Counted from the stretch's first letter, positions 42,511 through 56,392 are shown. The stretch: 64,000 bases of DNA from Brachybacterium vulturis (GCF_002407185.1 NZ_CP023563.1:62001-126000); one strand, 5' to 3'. Notes: generated from the letters alone by a model not told the origin. Made by a program: numbers and translations.

Positions 42511-42887
42511 GCCACAAGGACGCCCTCCGCACCGACGACGCCCCGCAGCCTGCGGGCCCCTACAGCCAGGCGATCGTGACCGGTGACCTGCTGTTCACCG
42601 CCGGTTTCGGCCCGCAGCACCCGGTCACGGGCGAGGTCGCCGCCACCGTCGGCGAACAGACCCGGCAGGTGCTGCGGAACCTCGAGGCGGTGCTCGCCGA
42701 GAGCGGCGCCACCCTCGACGATGCGCTGAAGGCCACAGTGCACCTCGCCGATCTCGCGGATGCCCCGGAGTTCAACGAGGCGTACCGCGAGTTCTTCACC
42801 GAGCCGTACCCGGTGCGCACCACCGTCGGCTCCCAGCTGGCGAACATCCTGGTCGAGATCGACCTGGTGGCACGGATCCCCAGCTGA
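42507..42887 (+). CDS. RidA family enamine/imine deaminase
   Basis: 126-aa YjgF/RidA protein, the family's usual size. The N-terminal GPYSQAIVTGDLLFTAGF and C-terminal ANILVEIDLVARIP are standard. It hydrolyses reactive 2-aminoacrylate-type intermediates set free by PLP dehydratases, which suits its place after the D-serine dehydratase-like gene. CCAGGAG precedes the ATG, and the start overlaps the deacylase stop by ATGA. R103 in the VRTTV segment is in the region of the catalytic Arg, though the motif differs from E. coli RidA. Confidence 0.9.
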   Translation: MSHKDALRTDDAPQPAGPYSQAIVTGDLLFTAGFGPQHPVTGEVAATVGEQTRQVLRNLEAVLAESGATLDDALKATVHLADLADAPEFNEAYREFFTEPYPVRTTVGSQLANILVEIDLVARIPS

Positions 42888-42955
42888 ACCCTGCCCGGCG
42901 GCGGGCCCGGCGCGCCGCGCGGTCGCGGAGGAGAGATCCTGCGGCGCTGCGCCTC

Positions 42956-43004
42956 CGGTCCGAGCGGTCAGTCCCTTGGGACGAGCGGACCGAGGGCGTA
43001 GCGT
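42956..43004 (+). promoter_or_regulatory. Promoter with nested palindrome before the type III PKS gene
   Basis: TTGGGA (42976-42981) and TAGCGT (42999-43004) are 17 bp apart and can serve as -35 and -10. Around the -35 lies a nested inverted repeat: CGGTCCG (42956-42962) with CGGACCG (42986-42992) outside and GTCCC/GGGAC (42971-42975, 42978-42982) inside. It may be a repressor site, or a terminator of the preceding unit, though no T-run follows. Confidence 0.5.
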
Positions 43005-43071
43005 GCGAGGCGGGACACGCACCCCGCCTGTGGGGCCCGGCCGCTGTCCCCGCCGACGACAGGAGACCACC

Positions 43072-44331
43072 ATGGGCCCGGACGTCCCCTCACGACCTGC
43101 TCCGAATGTCACGCTGCGGTCGCTCGAGACCGCTGTCCCCGCCACCGAGCTCCGCCAGAGCGAGGTGCGCGATGCCCTTGCCGCGCAGCCGGACCTCTCC
43201 CGCCTCGGGAAGCGCCTGATCAGCACCTCCTTCGACGTCTCCGGCATCGAGCGCCGCTACAGCGCCCTGTCCGAATGGCACGGGGTGGCCGACGGCGAGG
43301 AGCCCGTGTTCTTCGAGGCCGGGACGGGCCGCTTCCTGCACCCGCCCACCGGGGCCCGCAACCAGGTCTACGAGCGGGAGGCCACCGCGCTGTACGAACG
43401 GGTCGCGGCCGCCGCGCTCGAGGCGGCCGAGGGGATCTCCGCCGCGGACGTCACCCACGTCATCACGGTCTCCTGCACCGGGTTCTTCGCTCCTGGCCCC
43501 GATTACCGGATCGTCCGCTCCCTCGGGCTGAACTCGTCCGTGCAGCGTTATCACCTGGGGTTCATGGGCTGCTATGCGGCGCTGCCGGCCCTCCGTCAGG
43601 CCCAGACGATCTGTCGCGCCGATCCGGACGCCGTGGTGCTGATGGCCACCGTCGAGCTCTGCACCCTGCACGTGCGCCCCTCGAACGATCCCGACACGAT
43701 CGTCGGCTCGTCCCTGTTCGCCGACGGCGGTGCCGCCGCGATCATCACCGGGAAGGATCTGCCCGCGAGCACGCCGCTGCTGGAGCTGGACCACTTCGAG
43801 ACGGTGCTGACTCCCGTCGGGGAGGAGGCGATGGCCTGGCGCATCGGCGACCAGGGCTTCGAGATGGTGCTGGGCACCTACGTCCCCCACATCATCGATG
43901 AGCACATCACAGGTGCTCTCCAGCCGCTGTTCGCGCATGAGCCCGAGCTGGCGGGGCTGGCCCACCGCGACATCGAGCACTGGGCGATCCATCCCGGCGG
44001 ACGCAGCATCCTGGACAAGGTCGAGGCCAAGCTCGAGCTCACCGAGTCCCAGCTGGTCCCTGCCCGGGAGACCCTGCGCGACTTCGGCAACATGTCCAGC
44101 GCGACCGTGATGTTCGTGCTCCAGCGGATCCTGCGCTCCGCGACCGCCGGCCGACGGGAGCGCGTGTGCGCGATGGCCTTCGGGCCGGGGCTGACGGTGG
44201 AGACGGCGCTGCTGACCACCATCGGCGCGCCCGTCGCTGCCGAGGCGGCGACCGCTGCGGCCGAGGAACTGGCGGCGGGCGGGCCCGCGGTGCGGGCATC
44301 TGCGGCGGGTGGCTCCGCGCCCCGCCGATGA
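43072..44331 (+). CDS. Type III polyketide synthase (chalcone/stilbene synthase family)
   Basis: 419-aa ketosynthase-like enzyme that extends a starter acyl-CoA with malonyl-CoA and cyclises the product. The full catalytic triad is visible: C167 in GFMGCYAAL, H307 in WAIHPGG and N340 in DFGNMSS. Length slightly exceeds plant enzymes because of an Ala-rich C-terminal tail of about 25 residues. ACAGGAG precedes the ATG. It overlaps the methyltransferase gene by ATGA, and that gene overlaps an FAD oxygenase gene. The set resembles actinobacterial alkylresorcinol/alkylpyrone/quinone clusters such as srsABC in general plan. Product not predictable. Confidence 0.93.
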   Translation: MGPDVPSRPAPNVTLRSLETAVPATELRQSEVRDALAAQPDLSRLGKRLISTSFDVSGIERRYSALSEWHGVADGEEPVFFEAGTGRFLHPPTGARNQVYEREATALYERVAAAALEAAEGISAADVTHVITVSCTGFFAPGPDYRIVRSLGLNSSVQRYHLGFMGCYAALPALRQAQTICRADPDAVVLMATVELCTLHVRPSNDPDTIVGSSLFADGGAAAIITGKDLPASTPLLELDHFETVLTPVGEEAMAWRIGDQGFEMVLGTYVPHIIDEHITGALQPLFAHEPELAGLAHRDIEHWAIHPGGRSILDKVEAKLELTESQLVPARETLRDFGNMSSATVMFVLQRILRSATAGRRERVCAMAFGPGLTVETALLTTIGAPVAAEAATAAAEELAAGGPAVRASAAGGSAPRR

Positions 44332-45041
44332 TCCTGCCCTCCCTCGTCGCCCGCGACGAGCAGGCGCGGGAGCGGATGGACGACCCTCGCTGCGATCCAC
44401 GCCGCCTCGCCCGCACCTACGCCTCTTTCCGCCCGGTCAACGCCGCTGTCGCCGGCTGGCGCAGGGCGTACCGCCGCCACCTGCGACCGCATCTGCGCGC
44501 CGAGGGGGCCACCACCCTGCTGGACATCGGCTGCGGAGGCGGGGACGTGGCCCGTGCCCTGGCCCGCTGGGCGCGCCGGGACGGCTACGACCTGCGCGTG
44601 ACCGGCATCGATCCCGATCCGCGTGCCCATGACTGGGCCCGGCGCCGGACTCCCGTCGCGGGGGTGCAGTTCCACCGGAAGCTCTCCAGCGAGCTGGTCG
44701 CCGCCGGCGAGCGCTTCGACCTGGTGATCTCCAACCATCTGCTCCATCATCTGAACGAGGAGCAGCGCGACGGCCTGCTCGAGGACTCCGCCCGCCTGGC
44801 CCGCCGCGCGGTGGTGCACAGCGACATCCGCCGCGGCCGCCTCGCCTATGCCCTGTTCTCCGTGGCCACCTGGCCGCTGTTCCCCGGCACCTTCATCCGC
44901 GAGGACGGCCTCACCTCGATCCGCCGCAGCTTCACCGCACCCGAGCTGCGCGCCCGGATCCCGTCCGGCTGGACGGTGAGCACGCCGGGACGCTTCCGAC
45001 TGCTGCTGCTGCACGATGCACTCGCCCGGGCGCGGCGATGA
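44328..45041 (+). CDS. Class I SAM-dependent methyltransferase
   Basis: 237-aa methyltransferase. The SAM motif I reads LLDIGCGGGDVA (about residues 64-75), followed by an acidic D in TGIDPDP and the LVISNHLLHHLN post-II segment. It is a soluble class I enzyme, unlike the membrane methyltransferase SrsB found with Streptomyces type III PKS. It probably O- or C-methylates the polyketide. Both ends overlap the neighbours by ATGA. Confidence 0.9.
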   Translation: MILPSLVARDEQARERMDDPRCDPRRLARTYASFRPVNAAVAGWRRAYRRHLRPHLRAEGATTLLDIGCGGGDVARALARWARRDGYDLRVTGIDPDPRAHDWARRRTPVAGVQFHRKLSSELVAAGERFDLVISNHLLHHLNEEQRDGLLEDSARLARRAVVHSDIRRGRLAYALFSVATWPLFPGTFIREDGLTSIRRSFTAPELRARIPSGWTVSTPGRFRLLLLHDALARARR

Positions 45042-46237
45042 CGGAGCCCGCCGAGGAGGACGAGTGCGCCGTGGCGATCGTCGGGGCCGGGCCGACGGGC
45101 CTGGTCCTGGCCTGCCTGCTCGCCCGGCGCGGGGTGGAGGTGCGCGTGCTGGAGCGACGCACCGAGGCCCCGGCCAGCTCACGCGCCATCGGACTGCACC
45201 CGCCGGCGCTGCGCGCCCTCGCCGAGCTCGGCCTGGAGCGGGAGGCGGTCGCCCTCGGCGAACGCCTCCGCGTCGGGCGTGCACGGTGCCGGGACCGGGA
45301 GCTGGGCTCGGTGGACTTCGCCCGGGCCGATCCGCGCCGTCCCTACGTGCTCGCCCTGCCCCAGACCCTCACCGAGGAGCTGCTGGCCCGGCGACTGGCC
45401 GCGCTCACCCCCTCGGCGCTGCGGCGGGGCTGGGAGGTGACGGACCTGCGGGAATCCGCGCGCACCGTCGCACTCACCGCGCGAGACAGCGACGGAGGCG
45501 GCGGCACCCTCCGGCTGCGGGCGGGCCTGGTCGTCGGCGCCGACGGCTCCCGCTCCCGGGTGCGCGCCCTGCTCGGGATCACCACCCGCGGACGCGACTA
45601 TCCCGATACCTACCTGATGGGTGATCTCAGCGATCCCACCGCAGCGGGCGGCGGGCGCGAGGCGGTCGTGCATCTCGAGCCCGGCGGCGTCGTGGAGTCC
45701 TTCCCGCTGCCCGGCGGCCGACGGCGCTGGGTCGTGCACACGGGCAGGACCGGCACCGACCCCTCCCCCGCACAGCTGGTGGCGCTGGTCCGCGAACGCA
45801 CCGGCACCGTCCTGGACCCGGCGACGACCACCATGCTCAGCGCCTTCACGGTGCGCCGGCGCACCGCGCGGCGCCTGCTGAGCCGGCGCTGCGTGCTGCT
45901 GGGCGATGCCGCCCACGAGATCAGCCCGATCGGTGGCCAGGGCATCACGCTGGCCTGGCTGGACGCCCTCGACCTCGCCCCGCTGCTGGGGCGAGCCACC
46001 AGCGGCGAGCGGACCGGTGCGCTGCAGGACGACCCCGCCTGGCGTCGGGCGGAGCGGAGGATCCGGTGTCGGGCCCGACTCGCCGGCGCGGTCGCGGCGG
46101 CCAACACCGCGCTCGGCCGGCCGGCCGGGGCGAGAGTCTCGGCACTGCGCGCCCTGGCGGTGCGCGGGCTGCTGGCCACACCGTTGCGGCGCGGGCTGGC
46201 GTGGGCGTACTCGATGGGATGGGTGCGAACGGGGTGA
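45038..46237 (+). CDS. FAD-dependent aromatic-ring oxygenase
   Basis: 399-aa flavoprotein of the para-hydroxybenzoate hydroxylase type. The N-terminal GAGPTGLVLACLLARRG dinucleotide motif, the middle VVGADGSRSRVR (DG motif) and GDAAHEISPIGGQGITLAWLDA (GD motif) are all present. It should hydroxylate the phenolic ring made by the type III PKS, as SrsC does, perhaps giving a quinone. Coupled by ATGA to the methyltransferase and last in the trio. Confidence 0.9.
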   Translation: MTEPAEEDECAVAIVGAGPTGLVLACLLARRGVEVRVLERRTEAPASSRAIGLHPPALRALAELGLEREAVALGERLRVGRARCRDRELGSVDFARADPRRPYVLALPQTLTEELLARRLAALTPSALRRGWEVTDLRESARTVALTARDSDGGGGTLRLRAGLVVGADGSRSRVRALLGITTRGRDYPDTYLMGDLSDPTAAGGGREAVVHLEPGGVVESFPLPGGRRRWVVHTGRTGTDPSPAQLVALVRERTGTVLDPATTTMLSAFTVRRRTARRLLSRRCVLLGDAAHEISPIGGQGITLAWLDALDLAPLLGRATSGERTGALQDDPAWRRAERRIRCRARLAGAVAAANTALGRPAGARVSALRALAVRGLLATPLRRGLAWAYSMGWVRTG

Positions 46238-46333
46238 GCACGGGGCCTCGCGGCGTTGCCGTGATCCGTGCATCGCACGCCTATCACCCCGTCGGCCTCA
46301 GGACTCCCCCGTTCCCCCACACCGCCGATCCGG

Positions 46334-46339
46334 GACAAT
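46334..46339 (+). promoter_or_regulatory. Leaderless -10 box of the helicase gene
   Basis: GACAAT lies 6 bp before the helicase ATG, and no Shine-Dalgarno sequence is present, so the mRNA is probably leaderless. No good -35 is seen 17 bp upstream. Confidence 0.4.
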
Positions 46340-46345
46340 AGACCC

Positions 46346-48664
46346 ATGGCCCCCACCCTCACCCTCACCGACGAGTTCCAGGCCGCTCTGGATCACCTGC
46401 ACGCCGGGGACCACCTCTTCCTCACGGGCCGGGCGGGCACCGGCAAGTCCACACTGATCCGGCACTTCCTGGAGACCACAGAGCGTTCCGCGATCACGGT
46501 CGCCCCCACCGGGATCGCGGCGTTGAACGTGGACGGGTACACGATCCACCGGCTGTTCTCCTTCCCGCTCGGGGTCAACGAAGAGCTGGTGCGCGGCGCC
46601 GGCTACTACCCGGGACGCTTCGCGAACGCGCTGACAGCGCTGGACACGCTGATCATCGACGAGGCCTCGATGGTGCGGGCGGACCTGTTCGATGCGCTGA
46701 CCGCGGCGCTCGAGCGCTTCGGTCCGAAGCCCGGCACGCCGTTCGGCGGGGTGCAGCTGGTGCTGGTCGGGGATCTGTACCAGCTGCCGCCGGTGGTGAC
46801 CGACGCCGAGGCCGCGTTCATCGAGGAGCACTTCGGCACCCCGTTCTTCTTCTCCGCCCGCTCCTTCGACCGGGAGACCTTCCCGGTGGTGGAGCTCGGC
46901 ACGGTGTTCCGCCAGCAGGGGGACGGCCGCCTGGTGGAGCTGCTGAACGCCGTGCGCGAGGGAGCCCTGCTCGAGGATGCCCGCCAGGAGCTGAACCGGC
47001 GCACGGATCCGGATTTCGAACCCCCGCTGGAGGAGTTCTGGCTGACTCTGGCGACCACGAACCGGATCGTCGGCGCCCGCAACCGGCAGCAGCTCGAACG
47101 CCTGCCGGATCCTGCCCAGTCCTTCACTGCGGCGATCCGTGGCCAGAGCGACGGCTTCGAGCACCCCACCGAGGACACGCTCCGTCTGGCCGTCGGCGCC
47201 CAGATCATGATGCTCACCAACGACCCCTCGGACCGCTGGGTCAACGGCACGCTGGGACGGATCATCGCTCTCACCGAGGAGACAGCCGACGCCGACGGGC
47301 CGGTGGTCACCGTGCAGCTGCGCAATGGCCGCACGCTCGAGGTGCCGCCGCACACCTGGGACATCACCCGTCCCAGCGTGCAGGGCGGCGCGCTGGTCCA
47401 CGAGGTGGTCGGCACCTTCACCCAGCTGCCGATGAAGCTGGCCTGGGCGATCACCATCCACAAATCCCAGGGGCAGACCCTGGATCGCGTGATGGTGGAC
47501 CTCACCGGCGGCACCTTCGCCAACGGTCAGCTGTACGTGGCACTCTCGCGCTGCACGAGCCTGGAGGGACTGGTGCTGAAGCGGGACGTCCTGCCGCGGG
47601 ATCTGAAATCCGATGCCCGGGTGCGACGCTTCCTCGCCGCGCACGCCGCGCCGACGGAGACGCTCGGCGAGGTCTACCTGGCCTCGCTCACCGTCGGCAA
47701 CGACGGGGACCGCTACCGGGCCCGGCCGGTGGAGATCGCGGCGGTCACCGACGAGGGCGATGAGGCCACCACCGTCATCAACCCCACCAGCGACCTGTTC
47801 GCCGCGCGCACCGATTTCGGGATCACCACCCGCGATGTGCAACTGGCGCCGCTGCTGGCCGAAGCCTGGCCGGCCCTGTCACCGCTGCTGGCCGGACGGG
47901 TGCCGATCGGGGCCGGGATCGATCAGCAGCTGGCGTGGATCGACTTCGAGCTCAAGCGCAACGGGATCGTGGCGCAGATGCCCCTGGGGATCGATCTGCC
48001 CACCACAGCCCTCTCCCCCACCGAGCGCACCGGCCTGCGCGCCCCGACCGCGCTCGAGCGCGCCCGGACCGTGCGTGCGGCGGTGCAGCAGCTGCGGGCC
48101 GACGACGCGATGCCGAACATCGGCGGGACCACCTTTCCACAGCTGCTGCGCGGGAGCGGCTACCTGCTGGCCCGCAGCACCGGGGCCGACGGGACGCACA
48201 GTCCTAAAGGTTTCGTCGTGGGCGGGAACCTCTCCGCCGAGGACGACGCCGCCCAGGTGCTCGCAGAAGCCCTCGGTACGGCATGGGAGCGGGTGCTGCA
48301 CCCCGACCAGATCGTGGCGGACCGGTTGCGTGCCGTCGAGCAGCACTACGGGGTCCGCGTGCTCCCCGAGGACTTCACGCTCGAGGAGCAGAGCGCGCTC
48401 GACGAGATGCTGGTGCCCGGGGCGCGGGTGTGCTTCACCGGCGAGGTGGTCTCCGACGTCCATGGCGTCATGGGACGGGACCGGATGGAGCGCCTTGCCG
48501 AGGATCGTGGTCTGCGGGCCGTCGCCACCGTCACCAAGACGAGGACCGACGTGCTGGTGGTCGCCGAGCTCGGCACCCAGTCCAACAAGACCAAGAACGC
48601 CGTGAAGTGGGGCAAGCCCGTGATCGCGGCCGAGGACTTCCTGGAGTGGACGGAACGGGCCTGA
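46346..48664 (+). CDS. Pif1/RecD-like helicase with C-terminal BRCT domain
   Basis: 772-aa superfamily 1 5'-3' helicase. Walker A is GRAGTGKST (residues 28-36), then APTGIAALNV (Ia), LIIDEASM (Walker B), GDLYQLPPV (III) and FRQQGDGR (IV). The C-terminal helicase motif is AWAITIHKSQGQTLDRV with LYVALSRC. Residues about 690-770 (GARVCFTGEVVSDVHG through KWGKPVIAAEDFLEW) look like a BRCT domain, the phosphopeptide or DNA-end binding fold of NAD ligases. A linker region (about 440-690) between them is of unknown fold. It probably acts in DNA repair or replication. The ATG at 46346 fits the leaderless box. A longer frame from 46268 lacks family similarity. Confidence 0.9.
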   Translation: MAPTLTLTDEFQAALDHLHAGDHLFLTGRAGTGKSTLIRHFLETTERSAITVAPTGIAALNVDGYTIHRLFSFPLGVNEELVRGAGYYPGRFANALTALDTLIIDEASMVRADLFDALTAALERFGPKPGTPFGGVQLVLVGDLYQLPPVVTDAEAAFIEEHFGTPFFFSARSFDRETFPVVELGTVFRQQGDGRLVELLNAVREGALLEDARQELNRRTDPDFEPPLEEFWLTLATTNRIVGARNRQQLERLPDPAQSFTAAIRGQSDGFEHPTEDTLRLAVGAQIMMLTNDPSDRWVNGTLGRIIALTEETADADGPVVTVQLRNGRTLEVPPHTWDITRPSVQGGALVHEVVGTFTQLPMKLAWAITIHKSQGQTLDRVMVDLTGGTFANGQLYVALSRCTSLEGLVLKRDVLPRDLKSDARVRRFLAAHAAPTETLGEVYLASLTVGNDGDRYRARPVEIAAVTDEGDEATTVINPTSDLFAARTDFGITTRDVQLAPLLAEAWPALSPLLAGRVPIGAGIDQQLAWIDFELKRNGIVAQMPLGIDLPTTALSPTERTGLRAPTALERARTVRAAVQQLRADDAMPNIGGTTFPQLLRGSGYLLARSTGADGTHSPKGFVVGGNLSAEDDAAQVLAEALGTAWERVLHPDQIVADRLRAVEQHYGVRVLPEDFTLEEQSALDEMLVPGARVCFTGEVVSDVHGVMGRDRMERLAEDRGLRAVATVTKTRTDVLVVAELGTQSNKTKNAVKWGKPVIAAEDFLEWTERA

Positions 48665-48751
48665 CCGTCTCCCACCATGGAGCGGCATCGCCGCAGAACG
48701 CGGCCGGCTGTTACAGAGCTGCTGTGCAGCTTCGCTGCCGTTCTCGGGCAT

Positions 48752-48810
48752 GAAAAAAGGGAGTGGAGGAGGCGAACACCCCGCAGGGGTTCCAGCACTC
48801 CTCCACTCCC
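48752..48810 (-). terminator. Intrinsic terminator of the rRNA operon
   Basis: On the minus strand a 13-bp stem (GGGAGTGGAGGAG with CTCCTCCACTCCC) encloses a further partly paired arm (AACCCC/GGGGT) and is followed by six T residues. It lies 8 bp after the 5S gene. The 3' end of the helicase gene is 87 bp away on the other strand. Confidence 0.95.
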
Positions 48811-48818
48811 AGTGAAGA

Positions 48819-48936
48819 TGTCCGGCGGCGACCTACTCTCCCACACCCTTCCGAGTGCAGTACCATCGGCGCAATCGAGCTTAGCTTCCGGGTTCGGAAT
48901 GGAACCGGGCGTTTCCTCGACGCTATGACCGCCGTA
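48819..48936 (-). rRNA. rrf: 5S ribosomal RNA
   Basis: About 118 nt, last gene of the operon. The minus strand carries the conserved internal CCATTCCGAACCCGGAAG block and the closing complement of TTACGGCGGTCATAGC and GCCGCCGGACATC. Ends estimated to within a few bases. The terminator follows directly. Confidence 0.95.
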
Positions 48937-49071
48937 ACACGATGAGACCAACCAGACCCCACACCCCACACACCCCACAAGGGAATGCCCGGGTTGTCGA
49001 GGTTGTTTCTCGAGAACCGCACAGTGGACGCAAACACACACAGTAAACAACAAGCACGAAGAAATGTTGTT

Positions 49072-54024
<4,953 letters not shown>

Positions 54025-54550
54025 AAACATGAAAAACAATATCCTGACAAAATAAACAAACAACCAGCAAATTAAACTGCTGTATCATCCGTATACTTGC
54101 CATTCAAACAAATGGCATCAATAAACAGACACGCTATTGAGATATCAAGCAACACGCGCACTCAGTGCTTCGGACCCTTCCGGGCCATCCGCTCCGAGGC
54201 AACCCCGCTAACCTACTGCGGCTCAGTTCTCCGAGTCAAATCCGTGCGGTGTGATCCGCGCCGCGATCCTCTCTCGGAAGACCAGTCATGCCTGGCCAGT
54301 GCGAGAATCTCGGTCCGGCGCGCTGGCCGTTCCTCGTTCCCGTTGTCCGGGGCACGAGGAAGAACATTACGCACCCCCGACACCCCCGTCAAGCCAGAAC
54401 GACCCTTTCCGACGTGTCCTCGACCACACCCCGATGATCGGCGTCTGTCGAGGTCAGGAACGGGCTACGCGGACGTAGCCAGGGCCCTCGCGAGGCCCCG
54501 TTCGAGACCGCCGGTCCGGGACTGCTCGCTTCCGGGCCGTCGGGCTCTGC
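54025..54550 (-). other. rRNA operon leader and upstream region
   Basis: About 330 bp of AT-richer leader between the promoter at 54364-54392 and the 16S gene, then about 160 bp to the methyltransferase stop. The leader would contain antitermination and processing signals. Open frames across it are not credible genes, being Arg/Pro/Ser-rich without family features. Confidence 0.75.
54364..54392 (-). promoter_or_regulatory. rRNA operon promoter
   Basis: On the minus strand TTGACG (54387-54392) and TAATGT (54364-54369) are separated by exactly 17 bp, near-consensus for the main sigma factor. Transcription would begin near 54357 and give a 330-nt leader before 16S. This is the strongest promoter match in the window. 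Confidence 0.85.
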
Positions 54551-55678
54551 CTAATGGCTCGCCGGGCGCAGACGCCACAGGACCGTGGCCTCCTGTGAAC
54601 GCGCGGCGTGGAGCCGGTCGCGGGGATCCTTCGCCCGCGGATGCCGGGGGGCGGTCTCCAGGGTCCCGGCCACCATGAGGCCGGCGCCCTCGATCATCCG
54701 CAGCAGCTCCTGCCGGCCTCTCAGCTGCAGATGCTCGGCGAGGTCGGAGAGGATCAGCCAGCCCTCCCCGCCGGGGCGCAGATGCTCGGCGAGTCCGTCG
54801 AGGAAGCCTCGGAGCATGCTCGAGGACTCGTCGTAGACGCCCAGTTCCAGGGCCGAGGTGGCCGCGCCCGGCAGCCAGGGCGGATTGCAGACCACGAGAT
54901 CGGCGCGTCCGGGTGGGAAGAGGTCGGTCTCGACCACGGTGACCCGCCCCTCCAGGCCCAGGCGCTGGACGTTCTCGCGCGCGCAGGTCACGGCCCGGGG
55001 ATTGATATCGGTGGCGACCACGTGCGCGGCCCCTCGTCGGGCGAGCACCGCGGCCAGCACGCCGGTCCCGGTGCCCAGGTCGAAGGCTGCCGCTCCCCCC
55101 TCGATCTGAGGCAGCGGGGCCTCGGCGACGAGGTCGACGTATTCCGAGCGCACCGGGGAGAACACCCCGTACCGGGCATGGATGCGCTCACCGAGCGCCG
55201 GGATCGCCACCCCCGTCAGCTGCCATTGGTGGGCGCTGAGCACGCCGAGCAGCTCCGGGAGCGAGACGAGCATCGGCTCATGGAGTTCCCCGTAGGCCTC
55301 CCGGCAGGCCTCGGCGACATCGGGCGCACGCCGCAGATCGAGTCGATGGCCGGGGTCGAGGAGCACCACGACGCCGCCCAGAAGCGTGGCGCGATGTGCC
55401 CGCTGTGCTCGATGATCTCGGAACTGCTGCGCGATGTCGTCGCTCCGAGGCGGGCTGCGGCGGTCGATCCGGCGCCCGATGGCGGCCAGCAGCTGGCGGG
55501 CACCGGGGTAGTCGCCCCGCCACAGGAGCCCGTTCCCGGCGCGCAGCCGGCGCAGGGCCGCATCCGCGGTGAGGGCGTCATCGGCGATCTCGAGCCGCGT
55601 CGGCGGTGGGGCGCCGTTCTCCGAGTGCCACCGTGCGGCATGCTCGGCGCCGTGCTCGGACCAGCGGACCAGCGACAT
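54551..55678 (-). CDS. Class I SAM-dependent methyltransferase, HemK/RsmC-like
   Basis: 375-aa methyltransferase. SAM motif I is FDLGTGTGVLAAVLARRG, the acidic loop is ATDINPRAV, and motif IV is VCNPPWLPG, an NPPW form of the NPPY motif of N-methyltransferases acting on planar amino groups in nucleic acids or glutamine. The N-terminal about 170 residues resemble the pre-domain of RsmC/RlmG-type rRNA enzymes, so rRNA or protein glutamine is a likely target. ATG at 55678 has GGAGGAG ahead; longer frames upstream run through the MarR gene. Stop lies about 160 bp from the rRNA promoter. Confidence 0.87.
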   Translation of the reverse strand: MSLVRWSEHGAEHAARWHSENGAPPPTRLEIADDALTADAALRRLRAGNGLLWRGDYPGARQLLAAIGRRIDRRSPPRSDDIAQQFRDHRAQRAHRATLLGGVVVLLDPGHRLDLRRAPDVAEACREAYGELHEPMLVSLPELLGVLSAHQWQLTGVAIPALGERIHARYGVFSPVRSEYVDLVAEAPLPQIEGGAAAFDLGTGTGVLAAVLARRGAAHVVATDINPRAVTCARENVQRLGLEGRVTVVETDLFPPGRADLVVCNPPWLPGAATSALELGVYDESSSMLRGFLDGLAEHLRPGGEGWLILSDLAEHLQLRGRQELLRMIEGAGLMVAGTLETAPRHPRAKDPRDRLHAARSQEATVLWRLRPASH

Positions 55679-55805
55679 CGGGTTCTCCTCCAGGGCGTCT
55701 GCACCACGAGCGCCGGGGATCGCGTCAGGCTCGGAGGCCGGGGACTGCTCGCGATGAGCCCCTCTCGTCGGGGATCCCAGTATCCCAGCTGCCGCGGGCC
55801 GCACC

Positions 55806-56336
55806 TCACTCCTCGGACGGGGTGAGCTCCTGGGGAGGCGCCTCGGTCTCGAGGTGGTCGGCCATCGCCTGCAGGAAGTCGATCGCCGCAGGTCGGGCCG
55901 ATGCCGGGACCGCCCGGGCGATCTCGAGCATCTGCTCGTGCATGCCGCTGAGCCGCTCCCTGACCTGGGAGTGCGCATGGTCTGTGGCCACCACGATCCG
56001 GGAGCGTCCGTCACGGGGATGGGGTGCCCGCTCGAGGTGGCCGGAGGCGGTGAGCCGGTCGAGCAGCTTCGAGGTCGAGGCACCGGAGATCTCCAGCTGC
56101 TGGGCGAGCCGCAGCGGGGTGACGGGGTCCCCGGCCAGCTCATGGGCGATGACGCATCTCAGCGCCGCGAGGTCCGTCATGTTCATGCCCATGCCGGCAC
56201 TCATGCGCCGGCGCATCTCGTGGTCCGCGCGGCGGAAGCGACGGGTGGCCGAGAGCAGTTCGACGGCGGAATCGGCATCGCCGTACCAGTACGTGTGCGC
56301 GTCGCCGACGTCATCGCGCTGTGGGGCCTCGGTCAT
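55806..56336 (-). CDS. crtR: MarR-family regulator, CrtR-like
   Basis: 176-aa winged-helix regulator. The recognition helix lies in TPLRLAQQLEISGASTSKLLDRLTASGHLER and the wing in HPRDGRSRIV. It is divergent from idi-crtE, the same position held by CrtR of Corynebacterium glutamicum, a MarR repressor that senses geranylgeranyl diphosphate. By that analogy it represses the carotenoid operon until GGPP builds up. The ATG follows a TAACAT box by 6 bp, so the mRNA may be leaderless. Symbol rests on position and family only. Confidence 0.85.
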   Translation of the reverse strand: MTEAPQRDDVGDAHTYWYGDADSAVELLSATRRFRRADHEMRRRMSAGMGMNMTDLAALRCVIAHELAGDPVTPLRLAQQLEISGASTSKLLDRLTASGHLERAPHPRDGRSRIVVATDHAHSQVRERLSGMHEQMLEIARAVPASARPAAIDFLQAMADHLETEAPPQELTPSEE

Positions 56337-56392
56337 GCCTGGATGTTACAGTTCATGTGCGTAGATAGGCTAAGTTTCTTTGGGGAGGGACC
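56337..56392. promoter_or_regulatory. Divergent crtR/idi regulatory region
   Basis: 56 bp between the two start codons. Toward idi there are TTACAG (56346-56351) and, after 18-19 bp, CTAAGT/TAAGTT (about 56370-56376) as a weak promoter, then GGGGAGGG as ribosome site. Toward crtR a TAACAT box is close to the ATG. The AT-rich GTAGATAGGCTAAGTTTC between them is the likely repressor site. No strong palindrome is seen. Confidence 0.5.

Noticed and set aside
54097-54678. Plus-strand open frame across the rRNA leader and promoter
   Set aside because: Arg/Pro/Ser-rich translation, antisense to the rRNA leader, running into the methyltransferase 3' end.
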